NCBI GenBank assembly: GCA_024278935.1
Contig: JAJRSF010000041.1
Coordinates: forward strand, 59,845-123,844
Reading direction: 5' to 3'
DNA from: Candidatus Zixiibacteriota bacterium
GTDB lineage: Bacteria > Zixibacteria > MSB-5A5 > GN15 > FEB-12
Length of the DNA stretch: 64,000 bases
Shown here one piece after another: positions 8,750 to 17,274 of this stretch. The translations under genes were made by a program, and so were the position numbers. The notes under the pieces were generated by a model, which worked only from the letters and a program-made list of their open reading frames with translations, ran no database searches and had not been told where the DNA came from. Each line of letters opens with the position of its first letter. The first letter of the stretch is position 1.

Positions 8750-11223
8750 TTAGCCTTTGACGACGATATTGAAAATCCGACCTTTTACAAAGATTATCTT
8801 TACAATATTCTTACCATCAGTATGCTTAAGAACTTTCTCAGACTTAAAAGCGATCTCTTCGGCAGTTTTCTGGTCACAGTCAGCAGGAATTTCGATTTCA
8901 TCACGAAGCTTCCCGTTAATCTGCACACCAATGACAACCGTATCCTTCACTATTGCCGACTCATCACACACCGGCCACCCAGATTTGAAAATTGACTTTC
9001 TGAAGCCTGACAATTTCCAAACTTCTTCCGCCAAATGTGGCACTAACGGAGCTGATAATTGGTATGTTTTGAGTATCAGATAGTCATTAAAGCTGTCATT
9101 TTTGATTTTTTCAGAGTTATATTCACGAACTAACTCCATCAAGCCTGATATCGCAGTATTAAACTGAAGTCTTTCAAACGAATCAGCAACTTGCTTGATA
9201 ACTTGATTGAGCTTTATATACAAAGCGTATTCAAAGTCCGACAGATCGACACGCTTAAAGTAACACTTTAAGTCAGGTGACGAGTCTCGAAGCATTTCAT
9301 GCAGCGGATATAATTTATTCACCGCAAATTTTTCAACGCCGGTCAAAGCATCCGAAGACCAGAGAACTTCTTTATCCGATGGTGCCGTGAAAAACATCGC
9401 AAGCCTGGAGACATCAACGCCACGATCCTGCATAAGCCCAATTGGCGAAACAACGTTGCCTTTAGACTTTGACATTACATCACCATTTGAGTCACAGACC
9501 ATGCCGTGGTTAAACATCCGTTTGGCTGGTTCATCATCTTGAACCCATCCTAAGTCTTTTAAGAACTTTTGGAAGAACCTAAAATAAATCAGATGCCCCG
9601 TCGCATGAGTAATCCCGCCGACATATAAATCAATCGGCATATATTGTGCAGCTTTTTCTTTATCAAACGGAATCGAATCGTTATGCGGGTCAAGATAACG
9701 CAAGAAATACCATGATGAGCAGACAAACGTATCCATTGTATCTGAATCTCTCTCGGCTTCTCCCCCGCATTTTGGACATTTTACTTGCATATATTCTTGT
9801 ACATCGGCAAGCGGAGAACGACCTTTTGGCTTAAAGTCTTTTACTTTAGGAAGCTCTACTGGAAGCTGTTCTTCTGGAATCGGAACAGTGCCACAGCTCT
9901 TACAATGTATAATCGGGATTGGACAACCCCAATAACGCTGACGTGAGATCGACCAATCTTTGAGTTTAAAATTGACCTTATGGCAACCGAATCCTTCTTT
10001 TTCAGCAAAATCGGTAACCGCTTTGATAGCATCTTTGCCTGACAATCCATCGAAATTATCCGAGTTTACCATCACACCATAATCGGTATATGCGTCAGTC
10101 ATAGTCTTGCTGTCCAATGAGCTATCTTTGTCAGGATGAATTACTACTTTAATTGGAATATTATACTTGTTGGCAAAAGAAAAGTCTCTGGTATCATGTG
10201 CAGGGACCGCCATTACAACTCCGGTACCATACCCTGCCAGGACATAATCGGCTACCCACAACTCTACTTTTTCACCATTGTATGGGTTGATTGCATACTT
10301 ACCGGTAAAGACGCCATCTTTTTCGTCTGTCGCCGATGAACGCTCGATGTCCGAACGAGTCATTGCTTTTTTCTTATACTCTTCGACTTTTGTTTTATAG
10401 TCACCCTCTAAATTTAGCGTCTCTAAAATCTCCGCTTCAGGAGCAATCGCCATAAAAGTAACACCAAATATCGTGTCAGGTCGAGTTGTATAGACTGCAA
10501 TCTTATCACCTGAATCTTCGATTGTAAAATTTATTTCAGCACCGTAGGAACGACCAATCCATTCACGTTGCATAGTCTTCAGATTTTCCGGCCAGTCAGG
10601 AAGTTTGTCTAAATCGTCAACAAGACGGTCGGCGTAATCTGTGATTTTGAAATACCATTGGTTCTGATCTTTTTTGACAATCTCGGTACCGCATCTTTCG
10701 CACTTGCCATCTTTGACCTGCTCATTTGCAAGCACCGTTTTATCTTCGGGACACCAGTTCACAAAACCACGTTTGCGATATGCCAAACCTTTATTGTAGA
10801 GCTGGATAAACATCCACTGGGTCCATTTGTAATAATCAGGGAAACAGGATGCTATCTCGCGTGACCAGTCAAAAGAGATTCCGACTTTTTGAAGGGTCTC
10901 CCTTGAAACGCCGATATTTTTTTAGTCCAATCAGATGGGTGAATGTCACGTTGAATTGCGGCACGTTCGGCAGGTAACCCAAAAGCGTCCCATCCAAACG
11001 GATGCAGAACATCTTTGCCAAGCATCATCTGTTGGCGAGCGATAGCATCGCCGATAATATAGTTTCTGAAATGCCCCATATGAATATCGCCTGACGGATA
11101 TGCGAACATGACCAACATGTAGAATTTGTTGTTCGGGTCAGCATTTTCAGGAGCTGTGTAGAGCGAATTTTCATCCCACTCTTTTTGCCATCTCGTTTCT
11201 ATCTCTTTAAAATCATATTTCAT
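8750..11223 (-). CDS. leuS: Leucyl-tRNA synthetase, with a -1 frameshift in an A/T run
   Basis: LeuRS joins leucine to tRNA-Leu. The HIGH-type motif is in [13 protein letters not shown] near residue 47, the class Ia editing domain contains [16 protein letters not shown], and the KMSKS motif is [11 protein letters not shown]. Two zinc-type Cys pairs are present (CPEDK..CERCG and [14 protein letters not shown]). The frame breaks at the T7 run 10917-10923: the coding strand has ACT followed by A7, and one more A restores THE path [20 protein letters not shown] and a full 824-aa enzyme. As LeuRS is essential and no second copy is seen, this is probably a sequence error. The C-terminal part after 10813 is intact to VKG at the end. 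Confidence 0.95.
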
Positions 11224-11393
11224 ATGTCATTCTCTTTACTTTTATTGTAGGGAAGGTCTCGCTTTTGAGACCTGCCATTTAATCAATTATCGATACAAAT
11301 ATAAGTTAGAAAAGTAAGGAAATTGTCTAATTTAGGCAAGTATTAAGAAGTATGTAAAACTCTCTCCAATGTCATACCTGATCCCACTCTGTT

Positions 11394-11488
11394 ATGCCTG
11401 CGAAGGCAGGAATCCAACATTGTTGTTTTGTAAGGAACTGGCATGCCTGTTCCTTTATACACCTTCCCGTGCTTGACACGGGATCCAG
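11394..11488. repeat. Cluster of three palindromic repeats
   Basis: Three inverted repeats follow one another: ATGCCTGCGAAGGCAGGAAT at 11394-11413 (CCTGC/GCAGG arms), a 24-bp near-palindrome at 11432-11455 (AAGGAAC and GTTCCTT arms around GGCATGCC), and CCCGTGCTTGACACGGG at 11466-11482 followed by ATCCAG. Short GC-rich palindromes ending in ATCCAG are familiar from dispersed intergenic repeat elements in many bacteria. The GC content is clearly above that of the neighbourhood. No transposase is present. Confidence 0.6.
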
Positions 11489-11706
11489 AAAAATGGGTTC
11501 GTTTTCTGAAATACGACTTTTTTGTATCGGTTTTGTGTTGATTGCAATTGTAGACAGTGAAGTTACTTTTGTGATACATAAGTTCCGAATGAATGAATTC
11601 ATATAGAAGGAGCAGTAAAAGTAAACTACTTTGTGTTTGTATCGAAAGTGATTTTATTAAGGAAACGAGGGCATCTAAGGTGTGTTTTACTTTAATTGAT
11701 TACGAT

Positions 11707-11737
11707 GGCAGAACCGCTAAAGGGTTCTTCCCTACTG
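11707..11737. repeat. Palindromic repeat, short form of the element at 12605-12656
   Basis: The sequence begins GGCAGAACCGCTAAAG and ends GGTTCTTCCCTACTG, with AGAACC/GGTTCT arms. The ends match those of the longer palindrome at 12605-12656 (GGCGGAAC..CTAAAG and GTTCCGCCCTACTG), so both belong to one repeat family. The two copies flank the TPR gene 11745-12560. Confidence 0.5.
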
Positions 11738-11744
11738 TTTTATT

Positions 11745-12560
11745 TTATTTCAGATACTTTTTTATGCTATTGATTATTTCTGTGTCAGATTGAGGAGTAT
11801 ATTGTAAAGCTAAACGGAAAGTCACTTTTGCATTTTCTCTCTGACCAAGCGCCATCAAAGAGACAGCTTTATAATAATAAGCAAGGTAGTTCTCTTTACT
11901 TAATAAAATCGTTGCATCGAAATCATCTATGGCATTTTGATAATCGCTTAATTGCAAGTAGGCTGTCCCCCGACTATACAGAGCATGCACAAGTTTTGGA
12001 TTTAATCTGTTGGCATTGGTGTAATCAGAAATTGCCAAGCGTAAATCATTTTGTTGCAGATACAAGTTCCCTCGATTGACATAGGCAAACAGATGTGTTG
12101 TATCTAGCAAAATAGCTTGCGAGTAATCAGCAAGTGCTTTGGCTCTGTTTTTGAATCCATTCTTGTATACATGTCCACGACGGTAGTACGCATCGGCATC
12201 TTTGCTACTAATTTGTATCGCCGAGTTATAATCATCGAGAGCTTTTTGATACTGCCGAAGTTTGACATAGGTCGCACCACGGTTGCGAAATGCTTTACTG
12301 TATTTGGCATCATGTTTTATCGCTGACGAAAATGAATTGAGTGCTTTTTTATATTTTTTAAGATTGTATTGAGAAAGCCCGAGATAAAAATGTGCCTTTG
12401 GGTTTGCAGAATCATCTTGGATTAGTTTTTTAAATGTGACAGATGCGTTTTTGAAATCACGTTTTTTGAGTTGCGTCTGCCCTGTTTGTAATAAATCAGA
12501 ATGAGCAAACGAGAATTGAAATACTAGAAAAGTGAGTACAAGAAATAGGATTTTTTTCAT
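11745..12560 (-). CDS. Secreted/periplasmic TPR repeat protein
   Basis: The 271-aa product has a signal peptide (MKKILFLVLTFLVFQFSFAH) and then about seven tetratricopeptide repeats of 34 residues covering the rest, with typical PKAHFYLGLSQYNLKKYKKA, SKAFRNRGATYVKLRQYQKA and DADAYYRRGHVY units. TPRs are protein-protein scaffolds; the partner is unknown. The gene stands alone on the minus strand and is flanked by related palindromic repeats on both sides. Confidence 0.88.
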   Translation of the reverse strand: MKKILFLVLTFLVFQFSFAHSDLLQTGQTQLKKRDFKNASVTFKKLIQDDSANPKAHFYLGLSQYNLKKYKKALNSFSSAIKHDAKYSKAFRNRGATYVKLRQYQKALDDYNSAIQISSKDADAYYRRGHVYKNGFKNRAKALADYSQAILLDTTHLFAYVNRGNLYLQQNDLRLAISDYTNANRLNPKLVHALYSRGTAYLQLSDYQNAIDDFDATILLSKENYLAYYYKAVSLMALGQRENAKVTFRLALQYTPQSDTEIINSIKKYLK

Positions 12561-12573
12561 AAGAGCCTTGTAG

Positions 12574-12704
12574 GTCAGAACTCTTGAGCAGTTCTGACAA
12601 TATAGGCGGAACTACTAAAGAGCTTTAAGCTCGTGTAGCAAGTTCCGCCCTACTGGTAACTTCGACAAACTCACACCCTGCAGAGTGTTCAGTATGACAT
12701 GTAA
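12574..12704. repeat. Three consecutive palindromic repeats
   Basis: The gap between the TPR gene and the SPOR lipoprotein is almost filled by repeats. First is a perfect 9-bp inverted repeat GTCAGAACT/AGTTCTGAC at 12574-12598. Second is GGCGGAACT..AGTTCCGCC at 12605-12656, with internal GAGCTTTAAGCTC. Third is a CTTCGACAAACTCA..GTTCAGTATGACAT stretch at about 12658-12700. They look like REP/MITE-like debris; some could also fold as terminators for the lipoprotein gene ending at 12705. Confidence 0.6.
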
Positions 12705-13184
12705 TTAAAAGTCGTTCATTGTGACATCAATCCAAGAGTCTATCGAGTACTTGTCATTGAGTTCTGATTGCAGAGCCTTGGCATCTGATAACACTGCAAA
12801 GATTCCTATCCGTACACGGTGGAAAGTTTCACCCTCAACAGTAATTGTCGTAACAAAAGGTTCGTATCCGCGAGATGTATAAACTTCAACAAGATGAAGG
12901 GCATAGTCAGAATCTTCACATCCTGCAACTTGTACAGTATAACCATCACCTGCAGGTTTTTTAGGCATCATTTTAGTAGGCTCTTCTACTACTTCCGGTT
13001 CCAAGACAACTTCCGCCTCAACCATTGCAGAAGAATCAACGGCAGCAACCGAGTCTACCATCGCCATAGAATCGCCGGCGAGATCTTTTTCCAGCTGTGC
13101 AGCATCATCTTTTGCCTCATCAGAGCATCCTACAAGCAAAAGTGCTATTGTCATGAAGAGAACTATCTGTCTTTTTGTCCGCAT
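12705..13184 (-). CDS. SPOR-domain lipoprotein
   Basis: The 159-aa product begins with a lipoprotein signal (ALLLVGC lipobox, Cys at residue 20), followed by an acidic, Glu/Val/Pro-rich linker (residues ~25-75). The C-terminal ~80 residues have the SPOR pattern YTVQVAGCEDSDYALHLVEV..GYEPFV..FHRVRIGIF. SPOR domains bind denuded peptidoglycan glycan strands, often at division sites. It is transcribed away from the cysteine synthase gene and shares the 13185-13348 promoter region with it. Confidence 0.85.
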   Translation of the reverse strand: MRTKRQIVLFMTIALLLVGCSDEAKDDAAQLEKDLAGDSMAMVDSVAAVDSSAMVEAEVVLEPEVVEEPTKMMPKKPAGDGYTVQVAGCEDSDYALHLVEVYTSRGYEPFVTTITVEGETFHRVRIGIFAVLSDAKALQSELNDKYSIDSWIDVTMNDF

Positions 13185-13348
13185 TTTTCAAACTCCAAAC
13201 TTTTTATATTAGTCATATTATATCTAAAAGCATATAAACAATGAGGCTAAAAGAAAGTCAACTTAAAAAGAATCGCGGATTTTAAAAGAAAATTGTTGAA
13301 AAGTTGCTTAAAATTGTATAAGATTCAGCTTAATAAGAAGGAAACCAA

Positions 13349-14338
13349 ATGAGAGCATATCAGTCAATTATAGAATTAATCGGAAATACACCGATGCTAC
13401 GTCTTCAAACCAACATTGCTAACAACGGATGTCAGGCGTATGTGAAGTTAGAATTTTTTAATCCGACCGGTTCGGTTAAAGATCGCATGGCATTTTATGT
13501 CATTGAAAAAGCACTAAAAAGCGGACAGTTAAAAAAAGGTGACACGGTCATTGATAACACTTCGGGCAATACTGGATCATCGATGGCGATGGTTTGTTCG
13601 CAATTTGGGCTCAAAGCTGTGGTGACAACTCCTATCAAAACATCTAAAGAGAAAATTGATTTAATAAAATCGTTTGGTGCCGAAGTTATCGTCACACCTG
13701 AAGTGGATGACCATTTTGACCCAAAAGGTTGTTATATGGTCGCTCGGAATCTTGCCAAAGAAAAGGGGTATTTTGATCTAGACCAATATGATAATAAAGA
13801 TAATATTGAAGCACATTATCATAGCACCGGTCCAGAGATTTGGAAAGATACTGATGGCAAAATTACACACTTCGTGGCAGGCATTGGAACAGGTGGAACA
13901 TTTTCGGGAATCGCTAAATATTTAAAAGAACAGAACCCAAAGATTAAAACAATTGCGGTCGACCCCGAAGGTTCAATCTTTGCGGAGTATATTCGTTCTC
14001 AACAAAAGATAACCGGGCATGCCTATAAAGTCGAGGGTATTGGTTCCGATGTAATCACTGAGGCATTGCTCCCTAATTTAGTTGATGAAGTTATAACTGT
14101 TTCTGATAAAGATGCTTTTAACCGTGCGAGACTTATCGCAAAGGCTGAAGGAATTTCTGCGGGTGGTTCATCCGGTTCGGTAGCGTGTGCTATGGAACAG
14201 GTTTCTCAAGCCTTGGGTAAAGAAGACCTTGTAGTTGGTATCTTTGCTGATGCAGGTATAAGATATTTAAGTAAATGTTATAATGATGCTTGGATGAAGC
14301 AGTTTGGGTATATTCCGCAAGAAGAGGAAATAGGTTAG
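13349..14338 (+). CDS. cysK: Cysteine synthase (O-acetylserine sulfhydrylase family)
   Basis: PLP-dependent enzyme (329 aa) that makes cysteine from O-acetylserine and sulfide. The PLP lysine lies in NPTGSVKDRMAFYVIEKA near residue 42, the substrate loop is TSGNTGSSMAMV near 70, and the PLP phosphate-binding GIGTGGTFSGIAKYL is near residue 177. Length is usual. A related role (cystathionine beta-synthase-like) cannot be excluded. AAGGAAA precedes the ATG. The downstream DUF1573 gene starts 2 nt after the stop, so the two are co-transcribed. Confidence 0.9.
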   Translation: MRAYQSIIELIGNTPMLRLQTNIANNGCQAYVKLEFFNPTGSVKDRMAFYVIEKALKSGQLKKGDTVIDNTSGNTGSSMAMVCSQFGLKAVVTTPIKTSKEKIDLIKSFGAEVIVTPEVDDHFDPKGCYMVARNLAKEKGYFDLDQYDNKDNIEAHYHSTGPEIWKDTDGKITHFVAGIGTGGTFSGIAKYLKEQNPKIKTIAVDPEGSIFAEYIRSQQKITGHAYKVEGIGSDVITEALLPNLVDEVITVSDKDAFNRARLIAKAEGISAGGSSGSVACAMEQVSQALGKEDLVVGIFADAGIRYLSKCYNDAWMKQFGYIPQEEEIG

Positions 14339-14340
14339 AT

Positions 14341-15021
14341 ATGAAAATAAAATTTATAATTTTAGCACTGTTTCTTTTAGCTCTCCCCTATGTCAGCCAA
14401 GCTCAGGGTTTGAAATTTGAAGAACAGGTGTATGACTTCGGTCATGTTGGAATTGATTTTGGAGTTAAGAATAATTTTGTGTTTGTTAATCGCACAGACG
14501 TTCCTGTAAAAATTTTGGATGTTGAAGCATCGTGAGACTGCACATCTGTGGTTACAGCAGATTCATTGGTTCAGCCCGGCGATACAGCTTTCTTTAGCAT
14601 GACATTTGAAACAGGTGATTATTATGGTCCAATTAATAAGACTTTTATAGTTAAGACCGATCACCCCAAGTTACCTGAATTAAAATACTTTTATCTCTCA
14701 ATAGTTGGTCAATGGTTTAACGGATTAAAGCCAACCCCAATATCTCTGTTTTTCTTACCATCGAAGAAAAGCCAAATAGTTAGTATCCCGAATTTACGAT
14801 TTGATAAAATTGAGCTTACTAAACATGTACGAAATGACAAGACTATAGATGTAGAAGTTATAAAAGGTTCAGCTAAGAAAAATGAATCTTTAGAGTTAAA
14901 AGTTTCACCAAATAAAAATTTACAATCAGGTAAATTTAAAACAAATATCACAATTCATATCGGAAATGACGATAACGAAGAAGTCATATTAACTATTCCG
15001 ATTAAAATCGTAAAGTATTAA
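14341..15021 (+). CDS. DUF1573 secreted protein with in-frame TGA at the CxC cysteine (candidate selenoprotein)
   Basis: A signal peptide (MKIKFIILALFLLALPYVSQ) is followed by the DUF1573 pattern: KFEEQVYDFGHVGIDFG, NNFVFVNRTDVPVKILDVEAS, then TGA at 14533-14535, then DCTSVV. In the family this place reads ASCGCT/ASCDCT, so TGA sits exactly at the first Cys (position 65 of 226). The frame continues without a stop to 15021 with good content (PGDTAFFSMTFETGDYYGPI), ending in an Ig-like second half. A hairpin with a GGTT loop lies 11-22 nt after TGA, as a bacterial SECIS should. Selenocysteine is the preferred reading; a nonsense error is possible since other genes here carry them. Confidence 0.75.
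14538..14560 (+). promoter_or_regulatory. Candidate bacterial SECIS hairpin
   Basis: Directly after the in-frame TGA (14533-14535), CTGT (14546-14549) pairs with ACAG (14554-14557) around the loop GGTT, and CTG (14538-14540) pairs with CAG (14558-14560), leaving a 5-nt bulge. Bacterial SECIS elements are small hairpins within the coding sequence just after UGA, with G at the start of the apical loop. The loop begins 15 nt after TGA, which fits. The stem is short, so this is a candidate only. Confidence 0.45.
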
Positions 15022-15072
15022 ATATTTTTTATTTTTGTCCGACATTTCATGTTATATAGACATTTTGAATAC

Positions 15073-15101
15073 TTGACAAGTAACGTTATATTAGTTATTT
15101 A
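15073..15101 (+). promoter_or_regulatory. Sigma-70 type promoter for the ncRNA candidate
   Basis: TTGACA at 15073-15078 is a perfect -35 box; 17 nt later TATTTA at 15096-15101 is an acceptable -10. Transcription would start near 15108, just before the structured RNA, and after the end of the DUF1573 gene. Confidence 0.55.
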
Positions 15102-15107
15102 GATAGT

Positions 15108-15190
15108 GAAGTTTCGAGGGTGTCTCTCTGTTGTCCCTGGGTAGTTTCCTAGCCCCCTCTACCCAACCAGTCGAGCACCCTCTTTTTTTT
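15108..15190 (+). ncRNA. Compact structured small RNA candidate (about 83 nt)
   Basis: A GC-rich block in AT-rich surroundings folds as a rod: GAGGGTG (15116-15122) pairs with CACCCTC (15176-15182), and TGGGTAG (15138-15144) pairs with CTACCCA (15159-15165) around a C-rich loop. The outer stem is followed directly by eight T (15183-15190), a Rho-independent terminator. A promoter sits just upstream. There is no open frame of note. It lacks the SRP RNA signature (GGAAGGAAGCA) and is far shorter than 6S RNA. Class not recognised. Confidence 0.6.
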
Positions 15191-15202
15191 GCAAAATTTG
15201 AG

Positions 15203-15240
15203 ACAAAAAAAACCACCTTTTTCAAGGTGGTTTTTAATTA
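15203..15240 (-). terminator. Terminator of the ferredoxin gene (bidirectional)
   Basis: AACCACCTT (15211-15219) and AAGGTGGTT (15224-15232) form a 9-bp stem with a 4-nt loop, flanked by an A run on the left and T run on the right. On the minus strand the stem is followed by eight T. Confidence 0.85.
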
Positions 15241-15259
15241 TTATGAATGACGTGCTATG

Positions 15260-15445
15260 TTAAGCTTTGTCAATACAATCTACTGGACAGACATCTACGC
15301 AGGCAGGTCCATCATCTTGGTCTTCACATTCGTTACAAGTTGAAGCAGTGATGACATAAATATCACCCTCTTCTATAGATTCTGTTGGACATTCCGGAAG
15401 ACAAAGTCCACAAGCAGTACAATCATCAGATATTTTCATTGCCAT
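15260..15445 (-). CDS. 2[4Fe-4S] ferredoxin
   Basis: A 61-aa electron carrier with two cluster motifs. The first is CTACGLCLPECP (residues ~9-20); the second is CNECEDQDDGPACVDVCP, whose Cys spacing is the extended CxxC-x8-CxxxCP form seen in Chlorobium- and Alvinella-type ferredoxins. AGGAG lies before the ATG. It is monocistronic with its own terminator. The redox partner is not identifiable here. Confidence 0.92.
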   Translation of the reverse strand: MAMKISDDCTACGLCLPECPTESIEEGDIYVITASTCNECEDQDDGPACVDVCPVDCIDKA

Positions 15446-15642
15446 TTTTTATAATCTCCTATTTAAAGGTTCAGGTTCTTATTTACGGGGCTAATATATA
15501 AAAATTATTTTATAGCACAAGTTTATTTTTAGAATTTCTAACAAAACTCTTTAATCAAATTATTAGATGACAATAGTTTACAAATTCGTATGCTTTTAGC
15601 AGGCAGCACTGATATTTCTTATAACAATGCTGCCTCATATTC

Positions 15643-17049
15643 TTATGGACATGCTGAAGGTGGAGGTCCGCCGGTAAATATAAAGTCAACCAAATAGACG
15701 AGATCCGATATGTCAATATTTTCACCCGGGTCGCCTTCTACATTTGCCTCTTCAGTACAAGCAGGTGCTGGTCCGCCTGTAAATATAAAATCAACTATGA
15801 AAACAAGATCAGAGATATCGGTAGCATCAAGAATATCATTATCTACATTACCTCTAATGCCAATACAACATCCTTCGCAGGCATCACCAACACCGTCAGC
15901 ATCGGAATCTCCTTGACCCGGATTGGCGTTAGTTGGGCAGTTATCACATCCATCCGCAACACCATCTGCATCAGTATCTAAATTATCATCAGAGCCAGGG
16001 CATGCATCGCAACCATCAGGGACACCATCGCTATCAGAATCCATCGCATCATTAAAACCAGGACAGAGATCACAACCGTCAGGGACACCGTCGCCATCAG
16101 AATCTACCCCATCATCAAAGCCGGGGCATACATCACATGCATCACCAACACCATCAGAATCTGTATCTCCTTGACCCGGATTGGCATTTGTCGGACAGTT
16201 ATCGCATCCATCAGGGACACCGTCACCATCAGCATCTATTCCATCGTCAAAGCCGGGGCATACGTCGCATGCGTCACCGACACCATCAGAATCTGTATCT
16301 CCTTGACCCGGATTGGCATTTGTCGGACAGTTATCGCATCCATCAGGGACACCGTCACCATCAGCATCTATTCCATCGTCAAAGCCGGGGCATACGTCGC
16401 ATGCGTCACCAACGCCATCAGCATCGGAATCTCCTTGACCCGGATTGGAGTTTGTCGGACAGTTATCACATCCATCAGGGACACCATCTGCATCAGTATC
16501 TAAATTATCATCAGAGCCAGGGCATGCATCGCAACCATCAGGGACACCATCGGCATCAGCATCTAAATTATCATCAGAACCCGGGCATACATCACAGGCA
16601 TCACCTACACCGTCAGCATCGGAATCTCCTTGACCCGAGTTCGGAGTAGTTGGGCAGTTATCTGACGCATCTGGTACGCCATCGCCATCAACATCAGAAG
16701 CCGCAGTAACAAAAATAGTATCTTTCATCGTCAGGGTATGCACACCGCAATGATACGGAAATGGTCCCGGGCCGTCTGCTGCTGTAATGACAAGATCAAA
16801 TGTAAGCCCGGATGCCGAAGAAATACCGGAATCCCAGAACTTAGGTGAGGTCGCATCGGCAATTGTCGAATGCGGAACTCCTCCAACCCATAGCCACCTG
16901 ACTGTATCACCGGGCGTTATAGTTGTACCTAAGGGGGCAAAGAAATTGTTCCCTATTGTAATGTTATGAATCGTCGCGTTAGATGTAACCGCACAGAGCA
17001 ATAAACAACAAAAGATTGCAATCAGTAAAATCTTTCTGTAGACTTGCAT
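15643..17049 (-). CDS. Secreted cupredoxin with thrombospondin type 3 repeats and dockerin-like C-terminus
   Basis: After a signal peptide comes a plastocyanin-like domain with a full type-1 copper ligand set: His in WVGGVPHS, then YHCGVHTLTM (Cys, His, Met). Next, about 230 residues of TSP3-type calcium repeats (DSDGVGDACDVCPG and DADGVPDGCDNCP units) follow, partly as near-identical 132-bp copies. The C-terminus has CCIGIRGNVDNDILDATD and two DISDLV-x-x-VDFIFTGG EF-hand-like units, ending SACP. This module recurs in three other proteins of the window. ATG 17049 is chosen because AGGAG precedes it. An electron-transfer or copper role at the cell surface is inference. Confidence 0.85.
   Translation of the reverse strand: MQVYRKILLIAIFCCLLLCAVTSNATIHNITIGNNFFAPLGTTITPGDTVRWLWVGGVPHSTIADATSPKFWDSGISSASGLTFDLVITAADGPGPFPYHCGVHTLTMKDTIFVTAASDVDGDGVPDASDNCPTTPNSGQGDSDADGVGDACDVCPGSDDNLDADADGVPDGCDACPGSDDNLDTDADGVPDGCDNCPTNSNPGQGDSDADGVGDACDVCPGFDDGIDADGDGVPDGCDNCPTNANPGQGDTDSDGVGDACDVCPGFDDGIDADGDGVPDGCDNCPTNANPGQGDTDSDGVGDACDVCPGFDDGVDSDGDGVPDGCDLCPGFNDAMDSDSDGVPDGCDACPGSDDNLDTDADGVADGCDNCPTNANPGQGDSDADGVGDACEGCCIGIRGNVDNDILDATDISDLVFIVDFIFTGGPAPACTEEANVEGDPGENIDISDLVYLVDFIFTGGPPPSACP
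16201..16464. repeat. Tandem 132-bp coding repeat in the TSP3 region
   Basis: Two nearly identical 132-bp (44-codon) copies lie head to tail, at 16201-16332 and 16333-16464, with more diverged partial copies on both sides. Each unit encodes two calcium-type repeats (CDNCPTNANPGQGDTDSDGV and the following CDVCPGFDDGIDADGDGV). The near identity suggests recent duplication and possible length variation between strains. Confidence 0.8.
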
Positions 17050-17274
17050 GATATTCTCCTGCAAAAGCTTTGAGTTAATTTGTTATTTTTTATTCAGTTT
17101 TTAAATATTATTTTATGTAAATCTGTTCTATAGATATATACGTAGCAATACGTATATTTAATAGAGCTATATTGTCAAGTTTTATTACAGGTAGGGTCTA
17201 CGATATTAGGGGAAAAAGAAAAACGGCAGCTGTGCAAATCAGACAACTACCGTTTGATATTTAACAAATAAGTA

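Larger units (their letters stand above)
11224..11744. other. Gene-free region rich in palindromes
   Basis: About 520 bp between leuS and the TPR gene hold no convincing gene; short open frames here have no ribosome-binding site or recognisable content. The stretch 11394-11488 holds three inverted repeats and 11707-11737 a fourth, each listed separately. The leuS promoter should lie close to 11224-11340. Confidence 0.6.

Noticed and set aside
8609..8995. Plus-strand frame of 128 aa opposite the end of leuS
   Set aside because: Most of it is antisense to conserved leuS coding sequence and has no recognisable content.
11593..11793. 66-aa plus-strand frame in the leuS-TPR gap
   Set aside because: No ribosome-binding site, it runs through a palindromic repeat and overlaps the end of the TPR gene on the other strand.
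15108..15190. Structured RNA considered as SRP (4.5S) RNA or 6S RNA
   Set aside because: No GGAAGGAAGCA-type SRP loop, and far too short and lacking the central bubble of 6S RNA.
16137..16649. Long plus-strand frames rich in His or Ser/Pro opposite the TSP3 gene
   Set aside because: They are shadows of the repetitive, biased codons of the calcium-repeat gene; no ribosome-binding site or independent family.
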